A stretch of DNA of 64,000 bases from Siphonodentalium dalli (taxonomy: Eukaryota; Mollusca; Scaphopoda; Gadilida; Siphonodentaliidae), in assembly GCA_032622095.1 (NCBI GenBank), contig CP136064.1, positions 254,328,484-254,392,483 on the forward strand. Direction: 5' to 3'. Numbering within the stretch: the stretch's first letter is position 1; each line of letters begins with the position of its first letter. Positions 25,724 through 37,063 of the stretch are shown one piece after another. The position numbers were made by a program, and so were the translations under genes. Under the pieces are notes generated by a model. It did no database searches. It was not told the DNA's origin and was given only the letters and a program-made list of their open reading frames with translations.

Positions 25724-27580
25724 GCAAGTGTGTATATACATGTACACGTCAGACAATGTAGCGAAGATTCGAGTCGTATACCAATGCGTTTATAATTTTG
25801 ATAACGCAAACGTTAGTGAACATGACTTTAATGCGCATGTGAAATTGTGTGCGCGTAATACGTTACACATGGAAAGACACATCGACAATAATCACATATA
25901 TTGAACTGTGCGGCGGGTAGGTTGGATTAAGGTGGCATTACGTTATTTGCATGAAAATTAGACCCTCAATTCAATTTATTTTATTCTGATCGTCAAGATT
26001 AGACATTACAGATCGATATGTATATAGATATACAATATAGACCAATACAAGGAATTAAGAGCGTAATAATAAAATTATTGATATATTCAACACCTTTATT
26101 CGTTGTTAAATAAATAAATCACTTTAAATATTCTCGTTGTGATAAAAATCACAACAGATTAGTATATGAATCTACACATGGTTACCTACAATCGTAATAT
26201 ATTTTGAAATGGTGATGGGTTGTGTTAACACATTTGCGATCGTTCAAATATATAATAATACTTAAGGTCTTAAAGCTGTTAATAGAATCCAGCGCCATTT
26301 CTACAATCACATATATACCTTTACGGCTATAAGAAGAACAATTATATATATGGCATAACAATAGCAAATGTAAAAGGGGTAGCTCTAAGTTTATTAATGC
26401 CAAAAAAAATGGGGTGTCTGTGACTAGCTGTAAATACCCACAATGTTGCCTGGGATTAGTTGACATATTTTTGGTATAATCGTAGCTTATATGCGACTTC
26501 GTTATGGTCAGATGTGGCCATATAATTAGACCTGTATTTTTCTCTCGATTCTGACTGAATAAGTCATAAAAACGCCTTAATTGCTAGTTGATTGTGTGTC
26601 TCGATAACGATGTGAGTGACCGTGTAATCGGCGCGAATCGATTTTCCCCTGGGCGAATATATCTAATATATTATACCATTGGTTACCGATGTGTTCACTG
26701 CAAAAAATACACTGGTAGCTTTATCGAAAACTCTACCTAACAATAATTATTATAATCTCCAAATTGTTGCTAAATAACATAGCTGCTGTGGTGATAACGG
26801 GCGTCACCTTTAATAATTGTGTGGTTAATACTCTACTGCGAATAGGCAATCTTCAAAATTAAATTTGCCAATGCATATTTTCAAATTCGTGATTGCATAA
26901 TGTCAATGCATCAGGCGGATTAATATCTAATTCATATCATATATAACTTGTATTTTCCAAATGACCATTTTTCCATATTTTTCAGCTTCGTTATGTTTTC
27001 TTTCAAATCGATCTTGATAAAGTAGTCTTTCAAGTCGATCTTGATAATGAAATCCAAAAGTTTACGGCCTTGGACTTCTTTATCGTGGCTTTTCGTCGTT
27101 AGCAAAGATCGGCCAATAAAATGTCGTCCAATCGTTGGAACTTGATACTCGACTAACGGAACTTGTGAAAATTTACAACATACATAATTCAGATAATTCT
27201 TTGCAATATGTTAAAATTAATGTGCCGGGTCATAATTATAAGCAAAATACATCTTTTTCGCATTTTTGGGCGTCTACAATTGTATGTGGCGAACAACACC
27301 TAATTCTCAGTATACAGTATATTGTTCGGCCAGTGACAATTGTATACACCACTAAATACAATAAAAACGACGCTGATTGCATATTAAACCTAAAAAAAAT
27401 ACCATGTTGGATTAAAGGAATACTGTACTCAAAGGTAGTTGTTGGTTTCTAGTCTCTGAGTCAAAGAATAAGGTAACCAGATTCAAGCAAATGTATCAAG
27501 TAGATGTTATAATTTATGAATAAGTGTCCCAGATACTCATTTAAGTTATTTTATAGACACTATTTTAAACTTGATGAATT
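25724..27580. other. intron 8, left part
   Basis: AT-rich. The frame at 27135-27452 encodes nothing recognisable. Intron 8 as a whole runs to 48094 and contains most of the mobile elements listed below. Confidence 0.5.
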
Positions 27581-29270
27581 AGATCCAAAAATTCAAGATA
27601 TGAGAAAATTATATTCGCAGAGCCATGACTCGGTCTCGTGCTCAATGGGTCGAACAAGGCGAGAAACCTACTAAGTACTTTCTTAATTTATAAAAAAGGA
27701 AATATGTATCTAAGCAATAACCTCCTTTAAAGATAACTCAGGCAACACCCTATCACCCGAGACAGAAATCATGAATGAGGCGCGTAGCTTTTACCAAAAT
27801 CTTTACTCACACCAACCGGTCCATAAACAACAAATCAACGAAAGTATCCGTAATAAAAATGTCCCCAGCCTATCCCACAAATAGGCTGAAAGCATAGAAG
27901 GCATTCTAACCACACAATTCTGCGTTGAAACTAACACAGAACGGCAAAATACCTGGTTTAGATGGCTATACCGTATACTTCTTCAAATAATTTTGGGTAG
28001 ATTTAGGTCCCATTCTCTTTGAATCCCTAAATGAATCAATTACAACCGGGGAACTGTTCATTACACAAAAACAGGGGTTGTACACCCTTATTCCAAAGAA
28101 AGACAAAGACAGGCAACTCCGAAAAAAGTGGTGCCCAATTTCACTGTTGGATGTGACATATAAACTAGCATCAGCTTGCATAGCAGATAGACTGGGAAAA
28201 GTTTTACCACTGATAATTGACCCGGATCAAGCTAGCTTCCTCTCAAATATATTCATTGGAAACAACACCAGACTCATATACGACATTCTTCAAAGAACAG
28301 AGCGAGATGCCACACCAGGAATGCTACTTTTAATAGATTTTGAACAGACCTTCGACTCTGTGTCATGGTCATTCATACATGGGTGCTTAGATGTTTTTTA
28401 ATTTCGGTGAACAAATCAAGTATTTGGTATACATTTTCTACAATAATATATCTTCTTCAATTCTCATAAACGGGCATATTTCCCAAAGTTTCAATATACC
28501 CAGAGGTTGTTGGCATGGTGATCCTAGTTCACCTTCTTTTATAATTTGTTCAGAAATTCAAGGTATCCTAATGAGACAAAACACTAATATTAAAGGAATA
28601 ATCATCAGTGTTTTGGAAGATACAATAACATAGTACGCAGACGACACAATGCTGATCCTCGATGGCAGTCTGGAATATTTACTAGAATCTTATACCACAT
28701 TAGACCTGCATATGCCCTGAACTGCTTGTACATTACACCAACTCCTTTGCTCTATTAGGGATCAAATTTAATACCAACCTTGATAAAATATTAGATAACT
28801 ACGCCTCAAAGCTATCCGATATCACGACCCTGAAAAAATCATGGAGTGATAGGCTATTGACTCCTTTGGGTAGAATCAAGGTAATAAAATGTTGTATACT
28901 GCCAAAAATAACCCACCTATTTCAGTCTCTTCCCAACCCGACACCATCATTTAAAAACAAAATAAAAACGACGATCATGTTTAACTTTGCTTGGGGCGGA
29001 AAACGAGACAGAGTTAAGAGATCCAGCTCAGCCAAAATTTCGAAGCAGGGGGCCCCAACAATGGTTGATGTCGAAGATTTCAATTCATATATGACAAAAA
29101 GTGGATCGGCCGAATTATACTGAAACGGCAGAATATTACAAATTATTTAATTTTGATTATTAAAAACTATATTTACAGAACAAAATTTACAACGGACCAA
29201 CTATCTATGAATGCTTTAATTGCAGATAGCAACTTTATGTACAATTGCGAAAAATACAATGCATAATGCA
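27580..29270 (+). pseudogene. decayed Tx1/L1-group LINE ORF2 (reverse transcriptase)
   Basis: Fragments of one reverse transcriptase in shifting frames. About 27630: RAQWVEQGEKPTKYFLNL. 28078-28401: LIPKKDKDRQLRKKWCPISL, then DPDQASFLSNIFIGNNTRLI and LLLIDFEQTFDSVSW (first catalytic Asp). 28391-28633: NGHISQSFNIPRGCWHGDP. After a stop: YADDTMLILDG at 28634 (catalytic YADD). 28857-29123: LTPLGRIKVIKCCILPKITH. The order and spacing match L1-superfamily ORF2, best the Tx1-like clade known in molluscs. No endonuclease domain is visible and there are many stops and frameshifts, so this is a dead, 5'-truncated copy. Confidence 0.85.
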
Positions 29271-29477
29271 GACTTGAACGTAATATGTTCGATACCAATT
29301 ATATATAATATACTATTATCACCTACCACCAGGCTGTTCTAGTAAATAACCAGAGAAGCAAACACATTGTGATGAATTAATTTAAGTCCGTTCCATAACA
29401 ATTCCGAAGGCTAAAACATCAGATAAAAAACAGTACAGTAACTCACATTCGAACTATTTTATGACGCAATCGCGAAC

Positions 29478-31266
29478 TGAGGTGACGTTTACACATAGCC
29501 GGCGAAGCCGTTACCCGGCGAACCCGTTAACCGGCGAAGGTTAGGCAGAGTGTTTACACATCGCCGGCGAAGATACGCATATATTCATGTGTCTCCTTTA
29601 CTTGTTAATAGTTTTCGTCTTAGTTCTCACTGAACTGCAATATGATATTGCTGTACACTTGTAAATATCTAGCCGCTTCCTGTTAGAGGTATGGTTGGGC
29701 AGTATAGTGAAATGAAACTCTTTAGAAATGGAAATGCCGAAATTATTAATATCCAACTCAAACTTTCAGGTATTACTATTGGTAATTTTAAAGATATTTA
29801 AACAACATTGTTAATGGTTTCTTTGAGTTCATAGACAGCATGTGAAGTGAGTGTCGCACCAAAATCATGGTCATTGTACGTTTTGATATCGTTTCGTCGC
29901 ATACATCTACAAATTAGTGTATAATCATTCGGATTGGATTTTATATTATATATATAAGTTTCAACATCGCGAATCAAATGTGACACATTTTCCGTTTGCA
30001 CATTATACAATAAAATATGTTTTTCATTTTACTTGGGCGTTCACCGTGTCCATGTATGTAGGGTCGTGTCGATGGGGTGTCTCAATCCCAACTTTGATCA
30101 AAATATTTAAAAGCTGGAAATTTCATACCTGGCACGGCATTAGTTGGAAATTTGACATCAGCAATATGTTGAAATTGTTCTCATAGTTTTATTTTCAACA
30201 ATTTATTATTGGTGATTTTTGGCCAAATTGTTGGACTGAAATGGCCATCAGTTGGAAATGATCCAACCTTAGAGGTGTGTCAAGTTTGGAAAATGTCCAA
30301 CAATTGGAAATCTTAAGGCTGGATGAAGGATTTTGCAATTGTCAGGGTTCAGATTAGAAACAATTCTCACACCTGGCCATATAACCATGGTCTGTCGATA
30401 CTATTATGTCTTGGTCCCACCCCCGTTGTCAGTTAAACAGCTATCTAATTTAATTTAACTAAATCAAATCTGGGTTCAAGCTGCTTGACGTCAGACCACT
30501 AAACATGTTATGATTGGGCAACTTTCAGGTTTAGACACAGGCTCAGATCTAAAGGAAATCGCTCAATACGGGGCCGTCTAGATGATTACTGTGAGTGGAA
30601 AGTTAGATCAGAGCCCAAGTTCACAACGTGGTGCGTACATGGATTTACGCGAACTTGTGAATTTGGTGAGATTCAAGGTTTGGTGCAGTTGGACATTCCA
30701 AAGATTAACAGTCCCACACCTACAAATCAGGCCCTCTAGACCCGTCCCTGTGTATATATTTCCACGGCGCACTCAGATTTAAATTATATATATGAACATA
30801 CATGTTCATGAACACGCACATTTAATTCCCTCGAATGCGCAACAAATGTACCATGCAAATGCAGAGTAAGTGTACCATCATCAGTTAGTATTTATAATAA
30901 TAGCTTATCACCAAGGAGCGTGACCACCGACGGACAGCTGATTAGAGACAATCAAACTGGCACACTGACCAATATATACACAGGTGAAAAACGGGCTGGT
31001 CTATCAGCGATTGCACAATAATATTGTTCGAGTTAATTGTTGAAAGGAAATCACCCATGACGGCATGACCCCAGATAAATATCTAACTTAATCCATACGA
31101 CAATCAGGTGCTTGTACTAAATCATGTTATCCAAAAGTTGAAAACCGTATAGCTGAGTAACCGGATAGCCGTAATTCTTATCCGGCGAAGTATAAACACT
31201 CTATTGTTATCGCTACCGGCTAAAGCGAATACGATCTTCGCCGGGTAATGTATAAACACCCCCTGA
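29478..31266. mobile_element. 1.8-kb inverted-repeat element with iterated subterminal motif
   Basis: The left end has GTTTACACATAGCCGGCGAA, then CCGGCGAA repeated at several positions to about 29575 (GTGTTTACACATCGCCGGCG). The right end, reversed, reads GGTGTTTATACATTACCCGG, then CGGCGAAG and GTGTTTATACTTCGCCGG. So both termini carry inverted GTTTAYACAT plus repeated CCGGCGAAG boxes, as DNA transposons often do for transposase binding. The interior is AT-rich and non-coding. Exact boundaries and target-site duplication were not resolved. Confidence 0.6.
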
Positions 31267-31872
31267 ATCTCGTATCCCGAGCCGTAACAATTGTACATAA
31301 CCCGCAAATGGGTCATCTTGGTCGATAACCCGTGAACCTGCATGAAACGCACGGTCTAGTTGAGCTTGTGTCCATATACACAACACAGTCAATGACTGTT
31401 GCGACGCTCGTCGGCATAATCGACTGACAGATAACGCAACTTACACAATAGCGGACCATCACGTATATCATGTCATTGATACGCATTGTATTTGTTTATA
31501 CAAGAATACACATGTATATACGTATATCGCTATACTAATATGTATATATAGAGGAGCGGTCTTGACCAGAATTTTTTTTTTTTATTTTTTCTTTTACACA
31601 CGGAAAAATTAGATATCATATGAAAGTAGAAGATGTAGGCTTCATGTTCCGCCCTGCTATAAAATGTGAAAGTGGTGCCGTTGCCATGGAAACAGAATGT
31701 AAACAATGTAGACACAGTTTGATATTAAACCATTTCCGTAAATGGTAAAAACTAATTTAAGCCCATTCTAGGACAGGAACAGACGTTGAAGGTCATTTAT
31801 TGATGATTTGTCCACTATAACTATGTTCCAACGATTCCAGTATTACATAGGATGCACATATAGGTTATACTT

Positions 31873-32019
31873 AAGAAATAAATACACGGTGTAGAGGTGT
31901 GTATGGTCAAGTTGTACCACAAAAAACTGATTGTAGGACGACGCGTAGCGGAGTCCTACAATCAGTTTTTTGTGGTACAACTTGACCATACACACCGATA
32001 CACCGTGTATTTATTTCTT
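31873..32019. repeat. 147-bp near-perfect palindrome
   Basis: Arms of about 65 bp: AAGAAATAAATACACGGTGT ... GGTGTGTATGGTCAAGTTGT ... ACCACAAAAAACTGATTGTA, mirrored on the other side, with a GAC-GACGCGTAGCG centre. Only a GA dinucleotide and the centre fail to pair. It abuts the TIR element that follows. Confidence 0.93.
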
Positions 32020-32907
32020 TTGTAATACGACTGAAAGTTTATGGTCACAATTCGACTGAATAGTCAACGAAATGCTGCGCTTTTTCGGTCTCAGGTGAGA
32101 AAACATTTCGTGGTGTAATTCGTATTGGGCGTACTCGATTTCTGTGCATGGAGTACTCTGGTAATGTCTTGTCTTGTTATGAAATTCCCCCGTTGACTTT
32201 TCGAGGCACCTCTTCTAGAAATAATCGTTGTGATTGGCTAAAAAACGATGTGTTTTCAGCGGCGCCCGTGCGTTTCATTTAAATTGTACAGGAAATACGC
32301 TTGGGTCATTTCTGTTTTGAACGTTGTTGGAACATGATGAATATGATCATCGACTATGGACCATTTTCCTTACAGAAAGCGATCTAAATGATCTAGTTTA
32401 CTAAACTAATCTTATTCCCCTTCTGTACTGGTGAACAAACGCTTTCATTTTCAACTTGATTCCGAAATATCGAATATGATCGAGATTCGAATCGACGAAT
32501 GCACAGCCCGGCCCCATGGATTTATTTTGTCATTTAATATACTTATTAAGTAACTTTGTTTGGTCGTAACATATATCAATATACCATAACATCATTTGGA
32601 CCATATTCATTGGCAACCAAACTGGTTTCAAGCGACAAATCGCTAGAAAATTCGCAAGATTGTCAAGATGTAGCAAAATTGAAAGGGATACGGGTGCGGG
32701 TGTACTCCGTTGATGCCCCGTTTGCGCGGAGTTAGAAAAGACGGGAAAAGTCGCGTGCGGCGATCTGAATAAACCGATTTTTTTCGTGGTACAATTGGAA
32801 AAAGTAGAATTGTACCACAAAACTGGAACGAGATAGCCATGGTAACTCGGGCCACTGGCCAATCAGGACATGGCTTTTAAGCATAGTTAGGCAGGGTCGT
32901 ATTACAA
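32020..32907. mobile_element. 888-bp element with TTGTAATACGAC inverted ends
   Basis: TTGTAATACGAC at 32020-32031 and its complement GTCGTATTACAA at 32896-32907. A second small palindrome around GTGGTACAATT...AATTGTACCAC lies at 32786-32819 and uses the same core as the 147-bp palindrome. Relative to the uninterrupted copy at about 34850, the whole block 31873-32907 is extra, so palindrome and TIR element may be one insertion. The minus-strand frames inside show no transposase motif. Confidence 0.6.
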
Positions 32908-33315
32908 GGGTCTTTATTGCCATTTTGGGGTGAAACATGGTGATTTTTGCAAAAAATGCGATAATTTTGGAATTGGAACATTTATTGAATACTACATTGG
33001 TTACAGTAATAATTTATGCATTATTATGATGGCATCATACGTGTACTTAAAATTAATTGGGATAAAACTGCCGAAAATGCCCAATACCAAGAGAAATACC
33101 TGTTACCATGGAAACGATATTTAAAAATACAAAAAATGCCGTTATTGGAAAGAAATGAAGACCTATAACCCTTGCGACACAATATAACTTTTTGAAATTT
33201 GTTTTTTATGACATGCACTTTTAATCCGTACTTCTGTGTTGGGTAATTGATGCGGTTTATTCAGCTGTTGTCATGGAAACGGACCAAATTTCGCCAAATA
33301 ATGATGTTTATTAAT

Positions 33316-33351
<36 letters not shown>

Positions 33352-33389
33352 TACAGACAGAGGTCTTCAAAATATATATGAGACTAGCC

Positions 33390-33745
33390 GATGAGCCCGA
33401 CGTTTTCCGGGCTATTCAAATACCAAATTTCAAGTCGATAGCTCCTCCCGTTTCCGAGATCTGGTCTGCGCATGCGCGAAGCTGGCGTCGCACGGGCTCG
33501 GCGACCCGATAAAATTCGTATCCGGGGCAAGATACATTCACATACCAAATTTCAAGTCGATAGCTCCACCCGTTTCCGAGATCTGGTCTGCGGCATGCGC
33601 GAAGCTTGCGTCGCACGGGCTCGACGACCCGATAAAATTCGTATCCGGGGCAAGATACATTCACATAGCAAATCTCAAGTCGATAGCTCCACCCGTTTCC
33701 GAGATCTCGTCTGCGCATGCGCTGCACGGGCGTCGCACGGGCTCA
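33390..33745. repeat. 122-bp tandem array 1 (about three units)
   Basis: Unit built from CCAAATTTCAAGTCGATAGC, TCCACCCGTTTCCGAGATCT, GCGCATGCGCGAAGCTGGCG and TCGCACGGGCTCGGCGACCC, ending GATACATTCACATA. The array is preceded by CTAGCCGATGAGCCCGACGT. Open frames on both strands through it are by-products of the GC-rich unit, since 122 is not a multiple of three. Confidence 0.92.
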
Positions 33746-33946
33746 CCAATACGACAACGACGACCATCAAATTGTTCTGTATATGTTTAATGTTTTGTTA
33801 TTATATACTGCTCAAGATCATATTGTTGTGTGACAAGGATGTACATGTTAGGTCTCTTTAAACGGACACGGTACAAAATATGCCAGAAAATAAAAGTACA
33901 TTGCTGACTTGGGGTAAAATATATAACTCTAATATAAGTTCAGACA

Positions 33947-34324
33947 ATGGTTATCGATAGGCTATCTGTAGGTGAGCTCCAGGGCGATGACTATAACTTT
34001 TCAACCGTATATAAGGGCGATGACTGTGAAAACGGGAGTAACATTTACGACATTCTGAATCACCAATCAGATTATTATGCCCCACTTCAAATCAAGGAGA
34101 TATTATCAATTGAAAGGAAGACAACGACTCTCCTTGGGTTGAACTGCCGAAGTATGACCGCGAACTGGGACTCATTTGTTGACCTCCTATGTAATATTCA
34201 ACAATCAGGGGAAAACATAATTGACATAATTGCGCTATCGGACGTCTTTATGGTGAGGGACATATTCATGTTAGAAGGATATCACCCTTTCGAGTACAAA
34301 TCCCGTCTCGTCAATGATGACTGA
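33947..34324 (+). pseudogene. CR1/L2-type LINE endonuclease fragment (duplicate)
   Basis: Opens MVIDRLSVGELQGDDYNFST and runs to RLVNDD before a stop; the same frame continues RGGVGIFIK. GLNCRSMTANWDSF and DIIALSDVF match the start of an apurinic-type endonuclease (LNxRSL...N...FDIIxLSET). This copy is cut at 34537 and is the same in every residue as 36473-36850. Confidence 0.85.
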
Positions 34325-34543
34325 AGGGGTGGGGTCGGAATATTTATTAAAAGTAGCCTTAAATATAAAGTTAGGAATGACCTCTCGACATTCATTCCCC
34401 ACGTTGTTGGAACATTATTTGTAGAAATAAATCCGGGTAAAATATTTTATAAATTGTAGGCTCTATATACCGACCTAACACTGCCCCGCTCGCTGACAAT
34501 GTTATTATCAAACTTAACGAATTAAACGCAAAAGTATTGGAAA

Positions 34544-35265
34544 GTTATTGGAAAGAAATGAAGACCTATAACCCTTGCGACACAATATAACTTTTTGAAA
34601 TTTGTTTTTTATGACATGCACTTTTAATCCGTACTTCTGTGTTGGGTAATTGATGCGGTTTATTCAGCTGTTGTCATGGAAACGGACCAAATTTCGCCAA
34701 ATAATGATGTTTTTTTCCCATAGAGCTGACATTTAAAGCATGTAATTTTATGAAGCAAAGCGTATTATGACAACCCGTTATAGATGTCTCAAAACCTTTT
34801 TCAAAGATTACTATTTCCCAATTATCCCAGTAGTAGCTAGGATGCACATATAGGATATGAAGGTTTTATTGCCATTTTGGGGTAAAAACTGTTAATTTTT
34901 GCAAAAAAATGCGATAATTTTGGAATTGAAACATTTATTTGATACTACATTGGTTACAGTAATAATTTATACATATTATGATGGCTTCTTACGTGTGCTT
35001 CAATCTAGTTTTGATAAAACTGCAGAAAAAGCCCAATACCCTGAGAAATACCTATCACCATGGAAACGATATTAAAAATATACACAAAATTTCATTATTG
35101 GAAAGAAATGAAGTTCTATAACCATTGCGACACTAATTAACTTTTTGAATAATGAATAATGGTGTTTTCCCCTATAAACCGAACATTTAAATTGTGAATT
35201 TTATAAAGCAAAACATATTGTAACAACCTGTTATAGGTATCTCAAAATCTTCAACTCATATGTAT
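34544..35265. repeat. repeat unit copy 2
   Basis: 34544-34712 repeats 33141-33309. 34713-35265 is a diverged relative of 31690-33140 without the inserted palindrome/TIR element. Non-coding. Confidence 0.8.
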
Positions 35266-35269
35266 AATA

Positions 35270-35760
35270 CTAGCCGATGAGCCCGACGTTGTCCGGGCTA
35301 TTCAAAAACCAAATTTCAAGTCGATAGCTCCACCCGTTTCCGAGATTTGGTCTGCGCTTGCGCGAAGCTGGCGTCGCACGGGCTCCGCGACCCGATAAAA
35401 TTCGTATCCGGGGCAAGATACATTCACATAGCAAATTTCAAGTCGATAGCTCCACCCGTTTCCGATATCTCGTCAGCGCATGCGCGAAGCTGGCGTCGCA
35501 CGGGCTCGGCGACCCGATAAAATTCGTATCCGGGGCAAGATACATTCACATAGCAAATTTCAAGTCGATAGCTCCACCCGTTTCCGAGATCTCGTCTGCG
35601 CATGCGCGAAGCTGGTGTCGCACGGGCTCGGCGACCCGATAAAATTCGTATCCGGGGCAAGATACATTCACATAGCAAATTTCAAGTCGATAGCTCCACC
35701 CGTTTCCGAGATCTCGTCTGCGCATGCGCGAAGCGGGCGCCGCACGGGCTCGCCAATACG
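35270..35760. repeat. 122-bp tandem array 2 (four units)
   Basis: Four units at an exact 122-bp spacing: the GCGCGAAGC motif falls at about 35358, 35480, 35602 and 35724. Starts with CTAGCCGATGAGCCCGACGT and ends with a different tail, ACCAAGTTTCGTCCCGATCG, running into (GACA)n at 35841. Confidence 0.94.
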
Positions 35761-35834
35761 ACAACGTTCACCGCCTGGTCAAACTACACACACGTACCAA
35801 GTTTCGTCCCGATCGGTCGAGAATCGTAGATTTG

Positions 35835-35841
35835 TATTAAT

Positions 35842-35877
<36 letters not shown>

Positions 35878-37063
35878 TACAGACAGAGGTCTTCAAAATA
35901 TATATGAGACTAGCCGATGAGCCCGACGTTTTCCGGGCTATTCAAATACCAAATTTCAAGTCGATAGCTCCTCCCGTTTCCGAGATCTGGTCTGCGCATG
36001 CGCGAAGCTGGCGTCGCACGGGCTCGGCGACCCGATAAAATTCGTATCCGGGGCAAGATACATTCACATACCAAATTTCAAGTCGATAGCTCCACCCGTT
36101 TCCGAGATCTGGTCTGCGGCATGCGCGAAGCTTGCGTCGCACGGGCTCGACGACCCGATAAAATTCGTATCCGGGGCAAGATACATTCACATAGCAAATC
36201 TCAAGTCGATAGCTCCACCCGTTTCCGAGATCTCGTCTGCGCATGCGCTGCACGGGCGTCGCACGGGCTCACCAATACGACAACGACGACCATCAAATTG
36301 TTCTGTATATGTTTAATGTTTTGTTATTATATACTGCTCAAGATCATATTGTTGTGTGACAAGGATGTACATGTTAGGTCTCTTTAAACGGACACGGTAC
36401 AAAATATGCCAGAAAATAAAAGTACATTGCTGACTTGGGGTAAAATATATAACTCTAATATAAGTTCAGACAATGGTTATCGATAGGCTATCTGTAGGTG
36501 AGCTCCAGGGCGATGACTATAACTTTTCAACCGTATATAAGGGCGATGACTGTGAAAACGGGAGTAACATTTACGACATTCTGAATCACCAATCAGATTA
36601 TTATGCCCCACTTCAAATCAAGGAGATATTATCAATTGAAAGGAAGACAACGACTCTCCTTGGGTTGAACTGCCGAAGTATGACCGCGAACTGGGACTCA
36701 TTTGTTGACCTCCTATGTAATATTCAACAATCAGGGGAAAACATAATTGACATAATTGCGCTATCGGACGTCTTTATGGTGAGGGACATATTCATGTTAG
36801 AAGGATATCACCCTTTCGAGTACAAATCCCGTCTCGTCAATGATGACTGAAGGGGTGGGGTCGGAATATTTATTAAAAGTAGCCTTAAATATAAAGTTAG
36901 GAATGACCTCTCGACATTCATTCCCCACGTTGTTGGAACATTATTTGTAGAAATAAATCCGGGTAAAATATTTTATAAATTGTAGGCTCTATATACCGAC
37001 CTAACACTGCCCCGCTCGCTGACAATGTTATTATCAAACTTAACGAATTAAACGCAAAAGTAT
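35835..37063 (+). repeat. 1229-bp direct repeat, copy 2
   Basis: Second copy of 33309-34537, including the 122-bp array at 35916-36271. Unlike copy 1 it runs on into the rest of the LINE, so it is probably the original arrangement. Confidence 0.93.

Larger units (their letters stand above)
31690..33310. repeat. repeat unit with an insertion (copy 1)
   Basis: Outside the insertion at 31873-32907, this sequence matches 34712-35260 further on, for example GGATGCACATATAGG, TTTATTGCCATTTTGGGGT, GCGATAATTTTGGAATTG and ACCATGGAAACGATATT. The last 169 bp (33141-33309) also match 34544-34712 without a difference I could see. The unit is non-coding. Confidence 0.75.
33309..34537 (+). repeat. 1229-bp direct repeat, copy 1 (satellite plus LINE 5' part)
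   Basis: Identical by eye to 35835-37063 (offset 2526 bp). It contains a (GACA)n tract, a three-unit 122-bp array, a TA-rich 5' UTR and the first 125 codons of a CR1/L2-type LINE ORF2. Copy 1 stops abruptly after ...ACGCAAAAGTAT and is followed by a second copy of the sequence at 33141. Confidence 0.93.

Noticed and set aside
25728-25729. GT donor for exon H in place of the GC donor
   Set aside because: Using it puts exon I out of frame and creates a stop after two codons.
33395-33430. CTAGCCGATGAGCCC...GGGCTATTCAA as a hammerhead ribozyme
   Set aside because: It has a stem-II-like hairpin and a CGATGAG stretch, but the conserved CUGAUGA and GAAA core bases are not both present, so catalysis is not supported.
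35358-35920. Long repetitive frames such as MREAGVARARRPDKIRIRGK as a repeat protein
   Set aside because: They come from the 122-bp GC-rich satellite, which is open in several frames on both strands; the unit length is not a multiple of three.
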